From: Psychrobacter sp.
GTDB lineage: Bacteria > Pseudomonadota > Gammaproteobacteria > Pseudomonadales > Moraxellaceae
Length of the DNA: 64,000 bases
Assembly: GCA_029267175.1 (NCBI GenBank)
Contig: JARIDJ010000076.1
Coordinates: 1 to 64,000, forward strand
Direction: 5' to 3'
Part shown: positions 37,869 through 47,424 of the stretch, piece after piece
How positions within the stretch are numbered: the first letter of the stretch is position 1
Layout of the letters: the number at the start of each line of letters is the position of its first letter
Program-made: the position numbers and the translations under genes
The notes under the pieces: model-generated
Told to the model about the DNA's origin: nothing
The model's input: the letters and a program-made list of their open reading frames with translations, nothing else
Databases searched by the model: none

Positions 37869-39038
37869 CTAAACGGATTTTGCCTGATGTTTTACTGCTT
37901 TTTCGCTGTTTTCTTCCTCATGCTCTTTTGAGACTTTTTGCCCTTCATCAATACCCGCCTCTATCTTACTATTAGTCTCTTTTATATCATCAGCGTCGGT
38001 AGTTGGAGCGTTTTGCTGTTGGTTATCAGTCTCTTGTGGCTCATATTGCAAAGTCGTCATCACCGGGAAGTGATCAGAACCAATAGAAGGCAGACGTCTG
38101 ATATCTACCAAAGTAAAGCAGGCACTGTGAAAAATATGATCGAGCGCCCAGCGCAAAAAGGGATACTTGACATGAAAGGTATTGATAAAATGACGACCAA
38201 TACGCGGATCAAGCAGACCTGAGATTCGCTGAAAACGGAGAGTGGTTTTTGACCAAGCGACATCGTTAAGATCTCCGGCCAATATAGCCGTTTGCTCCTG
38301 CTCTTTGATATGCTTACCAACCATTAGTAGCTCAGCATCACGCGTGGTCGATTTGTCGGCCTCAGTAGGGCTCGGCGGCATGGGATGTAGACAATATAGC
38401 CAAATGACGCGTCCGCTTTGTAGCCGGAGCTGACTATGAATGGAGGGAATATCATCAATAATAAGGTAATTAACTTTAGGATCTATCAGCTCAAGCTTTG
38501 AGTATAAATGCATGCCATACAAGTTATCTAGCGGCACCTTGACGTTGTAAGGATAATCGGGTTCTATCTGCTCAAGAGCTTGCTCCCACTTTTTATCAGA
38601 CTCTAATGTAATCAAGATGTCAGGGTTTTTTTTATTAATCAAATCCACTAAGTCCTGGGTCTGATCGTTAGGAGTCAACACATTTGACACCATAATCTTG
38701 ATTTGATGCTCGGCAAGTTTTGCGTCTTTGGTAGCAGTTTTTACCTCCTTCTTCCATAGCCTAGTGTAAGGCAGCACCATGCGTAGCTGATAAGCTAGAG
38801 TAATACTCAAGGCTATAAATAATAACCACTGCCCTAACTGCCATTCAGAGCTGAACCAAACCATAGCTATCCAAGCAATAATACCTAGCACCATTATCTG
38901 AATACGCGGAAACTCAACCCCTCTCACCCACCAGTTATCAAGAGGCAGCCACCCCCAAATTGTCACAAAGGCAATAAACCCCGCCAGCCCCTGCACACCG
39001 TAATATAGTAACGAGAGATCCATAATATGTTTAACCAT
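37869..39038 (-). CDS. Membrane-anchored endonuclease/exonuclease/phosphatase-family protein
   Basis: The 389-residue protein has an N-terminal membrane region of about three hydrophobic segments (residues 10-90) followed by an EEP-fold domain: VSNVLTPNDQTQDLVDLI, then LITLES (metal-binding Glu), AGDLNDVAWS (about 255) and GSDHFPVMTTL (about 322). These match the conserved metal-dependent phosphoesterase motifs, but members act on DNA, phospholipids or other phosphodiesters, and the substrate here cannot be told. The last 55 residues are Glu/Gln/Lys-rich and look disordered. No good SD; Met6 is an alternative start. Monocistronic, convergent with surA and divergent to asd. Confidence 0.8.
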   Translation of the reverse strand: MVKHIMDLSLLYYGVQGLAGFIAFVTIWGWLPLDNWWVRGVEFPRIQIMVLGIIAWIAMVWFSSEWQLGQWLLFIALSITLAYQLRMVLPYTRLWKKEVKTATKDAKLAEHQIKIMVSNVLTPNDQTQDLVDLINKKNPDILITLESDKKWEQALEQIEPDYPYNVKVPLDNLYGMHLYSKLELIDPKVNYLIIDDIPSIHSQLRLQSGRVIWLYCLHPMPPSPTEADKSTTRDAELLMVGKHIKEQEQTAILAGDLNDVAWSKTTLRFQRISGLLDPRIGRHFINTFHVKYPFLRWALDHIFHSACFTLVDIRRLPSIGSDHFPVMTTLQYEPQETDNQQQNAPTTDADDIKETNSKIEAGIDEGQKVSKEHEEENSEKAVKHQAKSV

Positions 39039-39305
39039 TGATTAAAGTGAGCACTAAGCTAGCAACTGTTAAGTCGATAACTAGCAAGTCAATAACTAGT
39101 AGCCAGTGATAAAATCTGATTTAAGATGCCTTACTTTATCATTCCATTAAGCTAAGAGATATTAAAATACGTTACTGACTAATATATGGTTAGGAGAGCA
39201 TAAAAATCAGCGATTTTGTTGAAAAAATCTTGCTTTTTTGCTTTATTCACGGCATTGTTATTGGTTGGCATCGTAACAAACCATTGTAACAGAGGAAGGC
39301 GTTTC

Positions 39306-40439
39306 ATGAGTCATTTAACAGTAGGTCTAGTAGGTTGGCGCGGTATGGTCGGTTCAGTGCTCATAGAGCGCATGACGGCTGAAAAAGACTTTGCAGGTAT
39401 AACCCCTGTATTTTTTTCGACCAGTAATAGCGGTGGCGAGGCCCCAAGCTTTGATGGTATTGGCCCAAGCAAACTAAAAGATGCTCATGATATTCAAGCC
39501 TTAGCCGATTGCGATGTTATTATTACCTGCCAAGGTGGCGACTATACCCAAAAGGTACATCAGCCACTACGAGACAGTGGCTGGCAAGGCTATTGGATCG
39601 ATGCGGCAAGCACGCTGCGTATGAAAGATGACAGTGTTATCATCTTAGATCCGGTAAATCGTAAGGTTATCGATGAGGCTTTGGCTAATGGTATCAAGGA
39701 TTTTATTGGTGGTAATTGTACTGTCTCACTAATGCTAATGGCCATCGGCGAGCTGTTCAATAGAGGCTGGGTCGAATGGGTCAGTGCTATGACCTATCAA
39801 GCCGCTAGTGGCTCTGGCGCTAACAATATGCGTGAGCTCATCGAAGGCATGGGTGTACTGCGTGATGCGGTAAAAGATGAGTTGGCAGATCCTGCTAGCG
39901 CTATTTTAGATATCGATAAAAAGATCGCTGATACGCAGCGCTCAAAGGACTTTCCTCAGCAGTACTTTGGTGTGCCCCTAGCTGGTAGCTTGATTCCTTA
40001 TATCGACGTACAGCTCGATAATAAGCAATCCAAAGAGGAGTGGAAAGGCGGCGTTGAAACCAATAAAATCCTTGGCCATTCTGAAGCTGACAAGATTGCT
40101 ATCGATGGTATGTGTGTGCGTATCGGTGCCATGCGTTGTCACGCACAAGGTCTGACTATCAAGCTCAAAAAGGATATTCCACTTGAGGAGATAGAAGCGG
40201 CGCTAAAAAACAGCGGCAATCAGTGGTTAGATGTGGTCGAAGATGACAAGGAAGCCACTATGAATCGTCTCACGCCAGTGGCGGTCACGGGTACTTTGAC
40301 TGTCGCTGTCGGGCGTCTGCGTAAGCTTAATATGGGGCCTGAATATTTAGGAGCCTTTACCGTTGGTGATCAGCTATTATGGGGCGCCGCTGAGCCACTA
40401 CGCCGGATGCTAGGTATCATACGCGCGCAAAAAGCTTAA
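39306..40439 (+). CDS. asd: Aspartate-semialdehyde dehydrogenase
   Basis: Asd reduces aspartyl phosphate to aspartate semialdehyde, the branch point to lysine, diaminopimelate, methionine and threonine. The 377-residue protein opens with the Rossmann motif VGWRGMVGS, and catalytic Cys138 sits in GGNCTVSLM. It is the longer gammaproteobacterial type (E. coli 367). GAGGAAGG just upstream of the ATG at 39306 fixes the start; an open frame of 30 codons before it begins at TTG without SD and is rejected. A strong terminator follows. Confidence 0.96.
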   Translation: MSHLTVGLVGWRGMVGSVLIERMTAEKDFAGITPVFFSTSNSGGEAPSFDGIGPSKLKDAHDIQALADCDVIITCQGGDYTQKVHQPLRDSGWQGYWIDAASTLRMKDDSVIILDPVNRKVIDEALANGIKDFIGGNCTVSLMLMAIGELFNRGWVEWVSAMTYQAASGSGANNMRELIEGMGVLRDAVKDELADPASAILDIDKKIADTQRSKDFPQQYFGVPLAGSLIPYIDVQLDNKQSKEEWKGGVETNKILGHSEADKIAIDGMCVRIGAMRCHAQGLTIKLKKDIPLEEIEAALKNSGNQWLDVVEDDKEATMNRLTPVAVTGTLTVAVGRLRKLNMGPEYLGAFTVGDQLLWGAAEPLRRMLGIIRAQKA

Positions 40440-40462
40440 GCCCAATCAAAAACATCCATCAT

Positions 40463-40490
40463 AAAAAGGACAGCGCTTGCTGTCCTTTTT
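40463..40490. terminator. Bidirectional terminator after asd
   Basis: Perfect 12-bp stem AAAAAGGACAGC / GCTGTCCTTTTT with loop GCTT. It lies 23 bases after the asd stop and 21 before the end of the convergent SOUL gene, and reads as a terminator on both strands. Confidence 0.95.
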
Positions 40491-40511
40491 ATTGCTCGCT
40501 ACGACTAGCTT

Positions 40512-41153
40512 TTATTGATAACGAATCATAATCTCATTACGGCGCATAAAAGGAAGCGTCCAAGGTGGATTATAACGAGCCAGCTCAGGCTGCCCTACTT
40601 GCTTTAAATTCTGGCTTTGCATCCACTTTTTTAAGGCGGCCGTCTTGGACGCGACTTTTTCAGTGCCAGTCAAGCCGGAGAACTGAATCACTCCATAAGT
40701 CTGCGCCGGAACCTCACTGATTTTAACCTCGGGGTTATTAGGCTTAGGTAAAGTTTGCATAGTGTACTGACTTGGCATTACAAAACGAACGCGCCATCTA
40801 CCATCCTGCTCTTGCAGGTTTACAGGAGCAGTCATAGCAATCTTTTGTGATGGTTTACTATCCCCCTTTTGCGGCTGCATTTTTACAGGAGAGGTCATGC
40901 TAATCTTACTACTCTTGCCACTAGGTGCGGTGTTATTACCAAAGATATAATCGGCTAATATCCTAAAGCCTTTATTACTAGCTTGTTTTTGATCCCCAGC
41001 TACATAAGTCTCAGCGACAATTTGCGGATCATAGCGACGTAACTCAAAATCATCCGATTGGTTCAAAATAGTATAGTTTGGTTCTTCGGTAGCCATAGCT
41101 GCTCCTGGTAAAATTAACAGACCGCTTATCAGTAAATAACCACTAGCTTTCAT
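40512..41153 (-). CDS. Periplasmic SOUL-family haem-binding-like protein
   Basis: The 213-residue protein has a signal peptide (about 1-21, ending AMA) and a SOUL/HBP domain: FELRRYDPQIVAET (about 36-49), the paired ISMTSPVKM and KIAMTAPVNL motifs, and a C-terminal RYNPPWTLPFMRRNEIMI. SOUL proteins bind haem or other tetrapyrroles in eukaryotes; the bacterial role is not established, so haem binding is an inference from the family. AAGGAG upstream of the ATG supports the start. Monocistronic. Confidence 0.88.
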   Translation of the reverse strand: MKASGYLLISGLLILPGAAMATEEPNYTILNQSDDFELRRYDPQIVAETYVAGDQKQASNKGFRILADYIFGNNTAPSGKSSKISMTSPVKMQPQKGDSKPSQKIAMTAPVNLQEQDGRWRVRFVMPSQYTMQTLPKPNNPEVKISEVPAQTYGVIQFSGLTGTEKVASKTAALKKWMQSQNLKQVGQPELARYNPPWTLPFMRRNEIMIRYQ

Positions 41154-41348
41154 CGTCTGTCTCCTTCATTGATTTATACTCCTTACTCTAGCAATTCTAA
41201 AAGCTTATTGTCTGTGCCATTTAGGTAGAGCGCTGTGAATATAAAAGGCTGTGTCAGCTTGTCTGTTGCTTATAGCTATAACCCTCTCACAAAAAACCGC
41301 TAGTAATGCTATAATTAGCGCCATTTTCATAGCTTAGATAGCGATTAA

Positions 41349-42503
<1,155 letters not shown>

Positions 42504-42576
42504 TCTAAGAGGCTTGTCAGCTAATCTACTAAGGCACTGCCGCTTACTGTCTTTACTACTTTTACTAATATTCAAT

Positions 42577-42613
42577 AAAAATGCCAGTCACTATTATATG
42601 ACTGGCATTTTTT
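42577..42613. terminator. Bidirectional terminator between tgt and metS
   Basis: Perfect 14-bp stem AAAAATGCCAGTCA / TGACTGGCATTTTT with an 8-base loop and T-runs on both sides, between the plus-strand tgt and the minus-strand metP-metS pair. Confidence 0.93.
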
Positions 42614-42683
42614 ATAGAGCCAATAGCTAAGCTCGTTTTAGCTAAACTTAGCAAGTTTGCTCTGTTTAGCTAAAAGCCTACAG

Positions 42684-42818
42684 TTAGTAGATTTGGTCAT
42701 CCGGTATCTGGCTCATTGGAATATCCGGATGCTTTCTCAAGTGCAAGATGGCAGCTAGTAAACCGCCCCATATCAGCAGCATTGAGATAATCATAAAAAT
42801 AATGGCTGAAGTTGTCAT
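42684..42818 (-). CDS. metS: Small subunit of NSS methionine/alanine importer (MetS-like)
   Basis: A 44-residue protein with one hydrophobic helix (about 5-26: AIIFMIISMLLIWGGLLAAI) and a short polar tail containing HLRKHPDIP. This pattern (IWGG followed by HLRKHP) is that of the small subunits paired with NSS-family transporters such as MetPS of Corynebacterium. It lies 55 bases after the transporter gene, on the same strand, and ends before a shared terminator. The ATG has a modest AGGGA upstream. Confidence 0.85.
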   Translation of the reverse strand: MTTSAIIFMIISMLLIWGGLLAAILHLRKHPDIPMSQIPDDQIY

Positions 42819-42873
42819 AATACGTCCCTATTAGAATATCTAATTATTTATCCGTGGTTTATCTATCTATTAG

Positions 42874-44391
42874 TTAGGGAGCATCATCAAGAACACGAGA
42901 TTTGTCGTCTTCTGCATCATGTACCCCTTTCATACGACTAAGTATAAAGGCTCCTAAACCAAAGAACACCACGACGCCCCAACCGAATAATAATAAAATA
43001 GTAGTCGAATATCCCTCATATGGCTCTTGTACCAAATCAACAAGCTTTAAGCCCAAAGCGATAGTAAGCACTGTTGGGGTAATAACCGTCAACATAAATA
43101 TCCAAGCGCCGCCTAGTTTGACACTAGAGATACGGTTGATGTGCTCAAGTAAACCAGGGATCTTATGGCGGTTAAACCAAGTTATCCAAACGATGGACAT
43201 AAGGCCACCGGCTACGATACCGATGTTATTGGCGAAGTGATCGATAACATCGACCAACACTAGCGAGCTACCTGTAGAGAACGCGCCGATAGAGATAATC
43301 GCACAAATACCGCCGATAATGGCAACCGCTTTTTTGCGTGACCAATCAAACTTATCTTGAAAGGCTGAGATAGGTACCTCTAAGATACTAATTAAAGAGC
43401 TAATACCAGCAACGACCAACGAGCCAAAGAATAAGAAACCAACAAAATCACCACTAGCACCCATAGTCGAGATGATCTTAGGGAAGACAAAGAATGCTAG
43501 CCCTACACCGCCACTCGCTACTTCAGCAACATCTTGACCGGTTGACATCGCCATAAAACCAATAGCGGCAAAGATACCGATACCTGCGATAAGCTCAAAT
43601 GAGGAGTTAGCAAAACCAACCACTAGACCTGCGCCTGTCAAGTTAGTGTTTCTCTTAAGGTATGAGGCATAAGTCACCATAATACCAAAACCTACCGATA
43701 GTGAGAAAAATACATGACCATAAGCGGCTAACCAAACGTTAGGATCTTGCATTCTGGTCCAGTTTGGCTCAAAAAAAGCATTTAGGCCGATAGCAGCACC
43801 TGGCAGATTAACCGCTTTGAATACCATAATACCAAATAATATTATCAGCAGCGGAATACAGATTTTATTAGCCAGCTCAACACCTTTACGGATACCGCCA
43901 AACATAATCAGCATAGCTAATGCCCAAACGATAATAAGACCGGTAAACATTTGCGGTACAAATACTGAGGTAAGATCGCCGGTATGCTGGACAAAGTCGC
44001 TGACAAAGAAAGTAGTGGTATCTTCACCCCATTTTTGTCCAAAAGAGAAAAACATATAACTACCCGCCCAAACGATAACGGCGGCGTAGTAAATAGCGAT
44101 TACAAAAGAGACAAGCGTCTGCCACCAACCCACAAACTGCGCAGATGGCACCATTTTTTTGTAGGCGCGCGGTGCAGCAGCGCGATATTTATGACCGATA
44201 ATATAATCTAAAAACAATAAAGGAATACCGGCGGTTATTAATGCGATAAGGTAAGGCACCATAAAGGCCCCACCACCATTATCATAAGCAACATAAGGAA
44301 AACGCCATATATTTCCTAATCCTACTGCTGAACCGACAGCTGCGATTATAAATCCAGTACGACTGGACCAATTTTCCCTTTGCTCTGCCAT
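42874..44391 (-). CDS. metP: Sodium-dependent amino-acid transporter, NSS family (MetP-like)
   Basis: A 505-residue inner-membrane symporter with 11-12 hydrophobic segments. The NSS signature is at the start: GFIIAAVGSAVGLGNIWRFPY (residues 13-33), where the unwound TM1 binds sodium and substrate. A short polar C-terminal tail ends the protein. AGGAG before the ATG supports the start. The small MetS-like gene directly downstream suggests a methionine/alanine importer; substrate is inferred from that pairing only. A long perfect hairpin upstream separates it from lpxA. Confidence 0.87.
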   Translation of the reverse strand: MAEQRENWSSRTGFIIAAVGSAVGLGNIWRFPYVAYDNGGGAFMVPYLIALITAGIPLLFLDYIIGHKYRAAAPRAYKKMVPSAQFVGWWQTLVSFVIAIYYAAVIVWAGSYMFFSFGQKWGEDTTTFFVSDFVQHTGDLTSVFVPQMFTGLIIVWALAMLIMFGGIRKGVELANKICIPLLIILFGIMVFKAVNLPGAAIGLNAFFEPNWTRMQDPNVWLAAYGHVFFSLSVGFGIMVTYASYLKRNTNLTGAGLVVGFANSSFELIAGIGIFAAIGFMAMSTGQDVAEVASGGVGLAFFVFPKIISTMGASGDFVGFLFFGSLVVAGISSLISILEVPISAFQDKFDWSRKKAVAIIGGICAIISIGAFSTGSSLVLVDVIDHFANNIGIVAGGLMSIVWITWFNRHKIPGLLEHINRISSVKLGGAWIFMLTVITPTVLTIALGLKLVDLVQEPYEGYSTTILLLFGWGVVVFFGLGAFILSRMKGVHDAEDDKSRVLDDAP

Positions 44392-44562
44392 ATAATACTC
44401 CTAAAATTTCACTGGTACTCTCTTTAAGCGCCCAACATCCTCAACTATCAGGAGTAAGATAATCAAAGAGACTACCAGTCAGCTATTGGTTAAAATAAGT
44501 TACTACAACATTACTACATATGATTTGAAAGTTTCTGCTAATCGACAGTAAAAGTCAAGCAA

Positions 44563-44613
44563 TGATAAATACAAAAAGCCATAACATATAGTTATGGCTT
44601 TTTGTATTTATCA
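44563..44613 (-). terminator. 23-bp perfect hairpin after lpxA
   Basis: Left arm 44563-44585 and right arm 44591-44613 are perfect reverse complements around the 5-base loop ATATA. The inner core AAAAAGCCATAAC / GTTATGGCTTTTT is a normal terminator; the palindrome runs ten bases further out on each side. It ends the lpxD-fabZ-lpxA transcript 45 bases after the lpxA stop and lies upstream of metP. Symmetry means it could act on either strand. Confidence 0.88.
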
Positions 44614-44658
44614 TATATCAGTCAACTTAAGTACACAAAGACCTAAGGGCTTAATGAC

Positions 44659-45438
44659 TTAGCGAACAACTCCGCGTTTACTTTGCTGCAAAGAATCGAT
44701 GAGCAACTGTATTTTAGGCTCTTGGGGTAACAGCTCTTGTTGCAAGATATCAAGAGCTTGCGCTGTGGTTAGACCTGATCTAAAAACAATGCGATAAGCT
44801 TGACGAAGGACATCAATAGTCTGTTTCGACCAGTCTTTTCGGCGCATCCCTTCTATATTCAAGCCATGAGCGCCCGCAGGATTGCCTGACACCATAGTAA
44901 ACGCCGCTACGTCTTTTAGAATAAGACTAGCGCCGCCTATAAGGCTGTAATCATCGACTCGGCAGAACTGATGAATACCTGAGTTACCACCAATGATAGT
45001 GTGATCACCGATACTCACATGCCCGGCGATACCGACATTATTAGCCAGGACATTATGGTCGCCAATAGTGCAGTCGTGCGCAATATGCGTATTAACCATC
45101 AACAAATTATTATTACCAATTTTGGTGACTGTAGCGTCTTGTGCTGTGCCGCGATGCAAACTACAGGCCTCACGGATAGTATTATGATCGCCAATCTCAA
45201 GCCAAGTGCGCTCGCCGGCGTACTTTAGATCTTGAGGATCCTCACCAATACTCGCAAACTGATAAAACTGATTATGCTGACCTATACGAGTAAGCCTAGC
45301 TACCACGACATGACGATGAAGCACCGTATGAGCGCCGATAGACACCTCATCACCAACAATGCAATACGGCCCTATGACCGCTGTAGGATCAATAGTGGCA
45401 GTAGGTGAGATGAGTGCTGTAGGGTGAATCTGACTCAT
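44659..45438 (-). CDS. lpxA: UDP-N-acetylglucosamine acyltransferase LpxA
   Basis: LpxA adds the first 3-hydroxyacyl chain to UDP-GlcNAc in lipid A synthesis. The 259-residue protein is a left-handed beta-helix of hexapeptide repeats (IGPYCIVGDEVSIGAHTV and following), with the catalytic His in VNTHIAHDC and the GGNSGIHQFCRVDDYSLIGG motif, then a helical C-terminal domain. Length fits the family (262 in E. coli). AAGG precedes the ATG. It follows fabZ and lpxD in the usual order on the same strand and is the last gene before a strong terminator. Confidence 0.97.
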   Translation of the reverse strand: MSQIHPTALISPTATIDPTAVIGPYCIVGDEVSIGAHTVLHRHVVVARLTRIGQHNQFYQFASIGEDPQDLKYAGERTWLEIGDHNTIREACSLHRGTAQDATVTKIGNNNLLMVNTHIAHDCTIGDHNVLANNVGIAGHVSIGDHTIIGGNSGIHQFCRVDDYSLIGGASLILKDVAAFTMVSGNPAGAHGLNIEGMRRKDWSKQTIDVLRQAYRIVFRSGLTTAQALDILQQELLPQEPKIQLLIDSLQQSKRGVVR

Positions 45439-45542
45439 AGTACAGGCCTTAGTATCATCTAATTCAATGAAGTAGTAAAAATGACTATTATTAAATTACT
45501 TAGTAATAAATTACTTAATATTAACTCATAAGCAGATAGAGA

Positions 45543-46052
45543 TTATTGTTCTTGGCGAGCAATCATAATCTGGGCGCTAACCGCTAGCTGCTGCTCAACA
45601 TGAACGGTACAGTCAAACTTATAAATACCTTGTTTTTGCATGATAAGCTTGGAGCGAATAATTAACTGATCCCCTGGGATAACTTGGCGCTTAAAGCGTA
45701 CTTTATCCACTCCTGCAAACAAATACAGATAGCCATCTTCGGAGGTCAAGCCAGCACTGATAAACCCTAGTACCCCTGAGACTTGCGCCATACACTCGAC
45801 CATTAATACGCCTGGCATGATAGGCTCATCAGGGAAATGTCCATTAAAAAACTCTTCATTAATAGTGACATTTTTGATACCAGTGATCCATTCGCCAGCC
45901 TTACAAGCGGTAATCTTATCCACTAACATAAAAGGATAACGGTGCGGCAAATAGTGCTTTAGAGTATGATAAGTAAGCGGTAAAGTTAGGCCGCCCTGTG
46001 TTAAAGTGTTGATATCATCATCGGTTAATTTATCAAAATCGGTGGCACTCAT
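45543..46052 (-). CDS. fabZ: 3-hydroxyacyl-ACP dehydratase FabZ
   Basis: FabZ removes water from 3-hydroxyacyl-ACP in fatty acid synthesis and shares its substrate pool with LpxA and LpxD. The 169-residue protein has a hot-dog fold with LPHRYPFMLVDKI (catalytic His) and GHFPDEPIMPGVLMVECMAQ (catalytic Glu). It carries about 18 extra residues at the N-terminus relative to E. coli. AAGGA before the ATG supports the start. It sits between lpxD and lpxA on the same strand. Confidence 0.97.
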   Translation of the reverse strand: MSATDFDKLTDDDINTLTQGGLTLPLTYHTLKHYLPHRYPFMLVDKITACKAGEWITGIKNVTINEEFFNGHFPDEPIMPGVLMVECMAQVSGVLGFISAGLTSEDGYLYLFAGVDKVRFKRQVIPGDQLIIRSKLIMQKQGIYKFDCTVHVEQQLAVSAQIMIARQEQ

Positions 46053-46275
46053 AATGGGCTTCCTTGCAGTGATAGCAAATTAAAAACATAAATAAAAAAA
46101 TATACTCAAGCTATAACTGTAAAAGCAGCTATAAGGTAAGCATTTATAACAACAACTATAAAATTAGCATGGTGGATCTATGCCACACTCTTTTTAGTAC
46201 CAGATTTTCTCTGATAGCAAAAGATTTTTTAACAAACCCTCTTTTATCACACTAGGCTCTTGACTATAAGCAGCT

Positions 46276-47292
46276 TTAATCGTTGCCCATTTGCCGAAAA
46301 CGTACCGCCGCCCGTCGCCATTTGGCCGTAGGCATAGCTGCGGTTCCAGAAGAGTAGGATCCTGGTATCTTAATTGACTTAGTCACCATGCTCATGCCTG
46401 ATAAGGTAACATCGTCGGTGATATCAATATGACCGGTGATACCGACAGCGCCGCCCACAATACAGCGCTTACCAAGAGTGGTACTACCAGCAATACCCGT
46501 TTGCGAAGCAATCGCTGAACCATCACCGATATGCACATTATGCGCGATCTGCACTAAATTATCGATAATCACATGATCACCTATAATAGTATCATCGATA
46601 GCGCCGCGATCAATGCAAGTATGACTGCCTATGCGTACTTGATTACCAATAATCACTCGACCCAGCTGAGCAATACGCTCCCAGCCCGTCTGACTAGGAT
46701 CTTTGGTAGGAGCAAAGCCAAAGCCCTCACTGCCTATACTAGCGCCAGCATGAATTCTTACCTGATCGCCAATGACACAGTCGTGACCAATGACCACTTG
46801 TGATTTGATAATACAGCTGTTGCCAATACTAGCATTCGCTTCAATCATCACACTAGCCTCTAAACAACTATCCGCCCCTATTCGTACTTGCTCTGCAATC
46901 ACGCAAAAAGGACCAATACTTACTCCATCTTCAATAATAGCGCTATCGGCTATCACTGCTGTGGGATGAATGATGCCTTTAGCTGGCTGAGGAGCAAATA
47001 GCTGAGTGCTACTAGCATAAGCTAGATAAGGCGTAGTGACGACTAAAGCGATCATCGGCGTCTTTATAGCCTCAGCGTAATGCTCGCTAACCAATACTAC
47101 CCCTGCCTGACTATCAGCAAGAGCAGAGATATATTGGGGATCTGCCAAAAAGCTAAGCTGCGTATTAGTCGCGGTACTGAGACTACCGATACCGCTCACA
47201 CCAAAACTGAGCTGCTCAGGACTTAGCTCAGCCTTATTCAATACCGGTTGACGCTGCTCAATTTTGGTAATCAGTTGCTCAATAGTGGTCAT
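46276..47292 (-). CDS. lpxD: UDP-3-O-acylglucosamine N-acyltransferase LpxD
   Basis: LpxD adds the second, amide-linked acyl chain in lipid A synthesis. With the chosen ATG it has 338 residues: an N-terminal uridine-binding domain (FGVSGIGSLSTATNTQLSFL), then a left-handed beta-helix of hexapeptides (HPTAVIADSAIIEDGVSIGP on), the catalytic His in VQIAHNVHIG and a C-terminal helix. A longer frame to 47334 starts at TTG and would add a hydrophobic stretch (FIIFVVVLL), out of place for a cytoplasmic enzyme, so I prefer 47292; no clear SD backs either. bamA lies upstream with no skp between. Confidence 0.94.
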   Translation of the reverse strand: MTTIEQLITKIEQRQPVLNKAELSPEQLSFGVSGIGSLSTATNTQLSFLADPQYISALADSQAGVVLVSEHYAEAIKTPMIALVVTTPYLAYASSTQLFAPQPAKGIIHPTAVIADSAIIEDGVSIGPFCVIAEQVRIGADSCLEASVMIEANASIGNSCIIKSQVVIGHDCVIGDQVRIHAGASIGSEGFGFAPTKDPSQTGWERIAQLGRVIIGNQVRIGSHTCIDRGAIDDTIIGDHVIIDNLVQIAHNVHIGDGSAIASQTGIAGSTTLGKRCIVGGAVGITGHIDITDDVTLSGMSMVTKSIKIPGSYSSGTAAMPTAKWRRAAVRFRQMGND

Positions 47293-47424
47293 AGTCAGTA
47301 ACACTACTACAAATATAATAAAAGTAGACATCAAGCCAAAAGCTTAGCCTGATAACCCGTTGCGCACTCACGCTATACAGCGACTGGTTCACTACTGCAT
47401 AGTGGCTTTTGTATAAATAAAACC

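Noticed and set aside
37733..37975. 80-codon plus-strand frame after surA
   Set aside because: It starts at TTG without SD and overlaps the end of the EEP gene on the other strand.
39216..39305. 30-codon hydrophobic extension or leader peptide before asd
   Set aside because: It begins at TTG with no SD and would give a signal-like N-terminus to a cytoplasmic enzyme. GAGGAAGG before the ATG at 39306 marks the real start.
42902..43240. 112-codon plus-strand frame in the NSS transporter gene
   Set aside because: It is antisense to membrane helices of a well-recognised transporter.
47293..47334. Hydrophobic N-terminus for LpxD
   Set aside because: It comes from a TTG-started extension. LpxD is cytoplasmic and the family starts near the later ATG.
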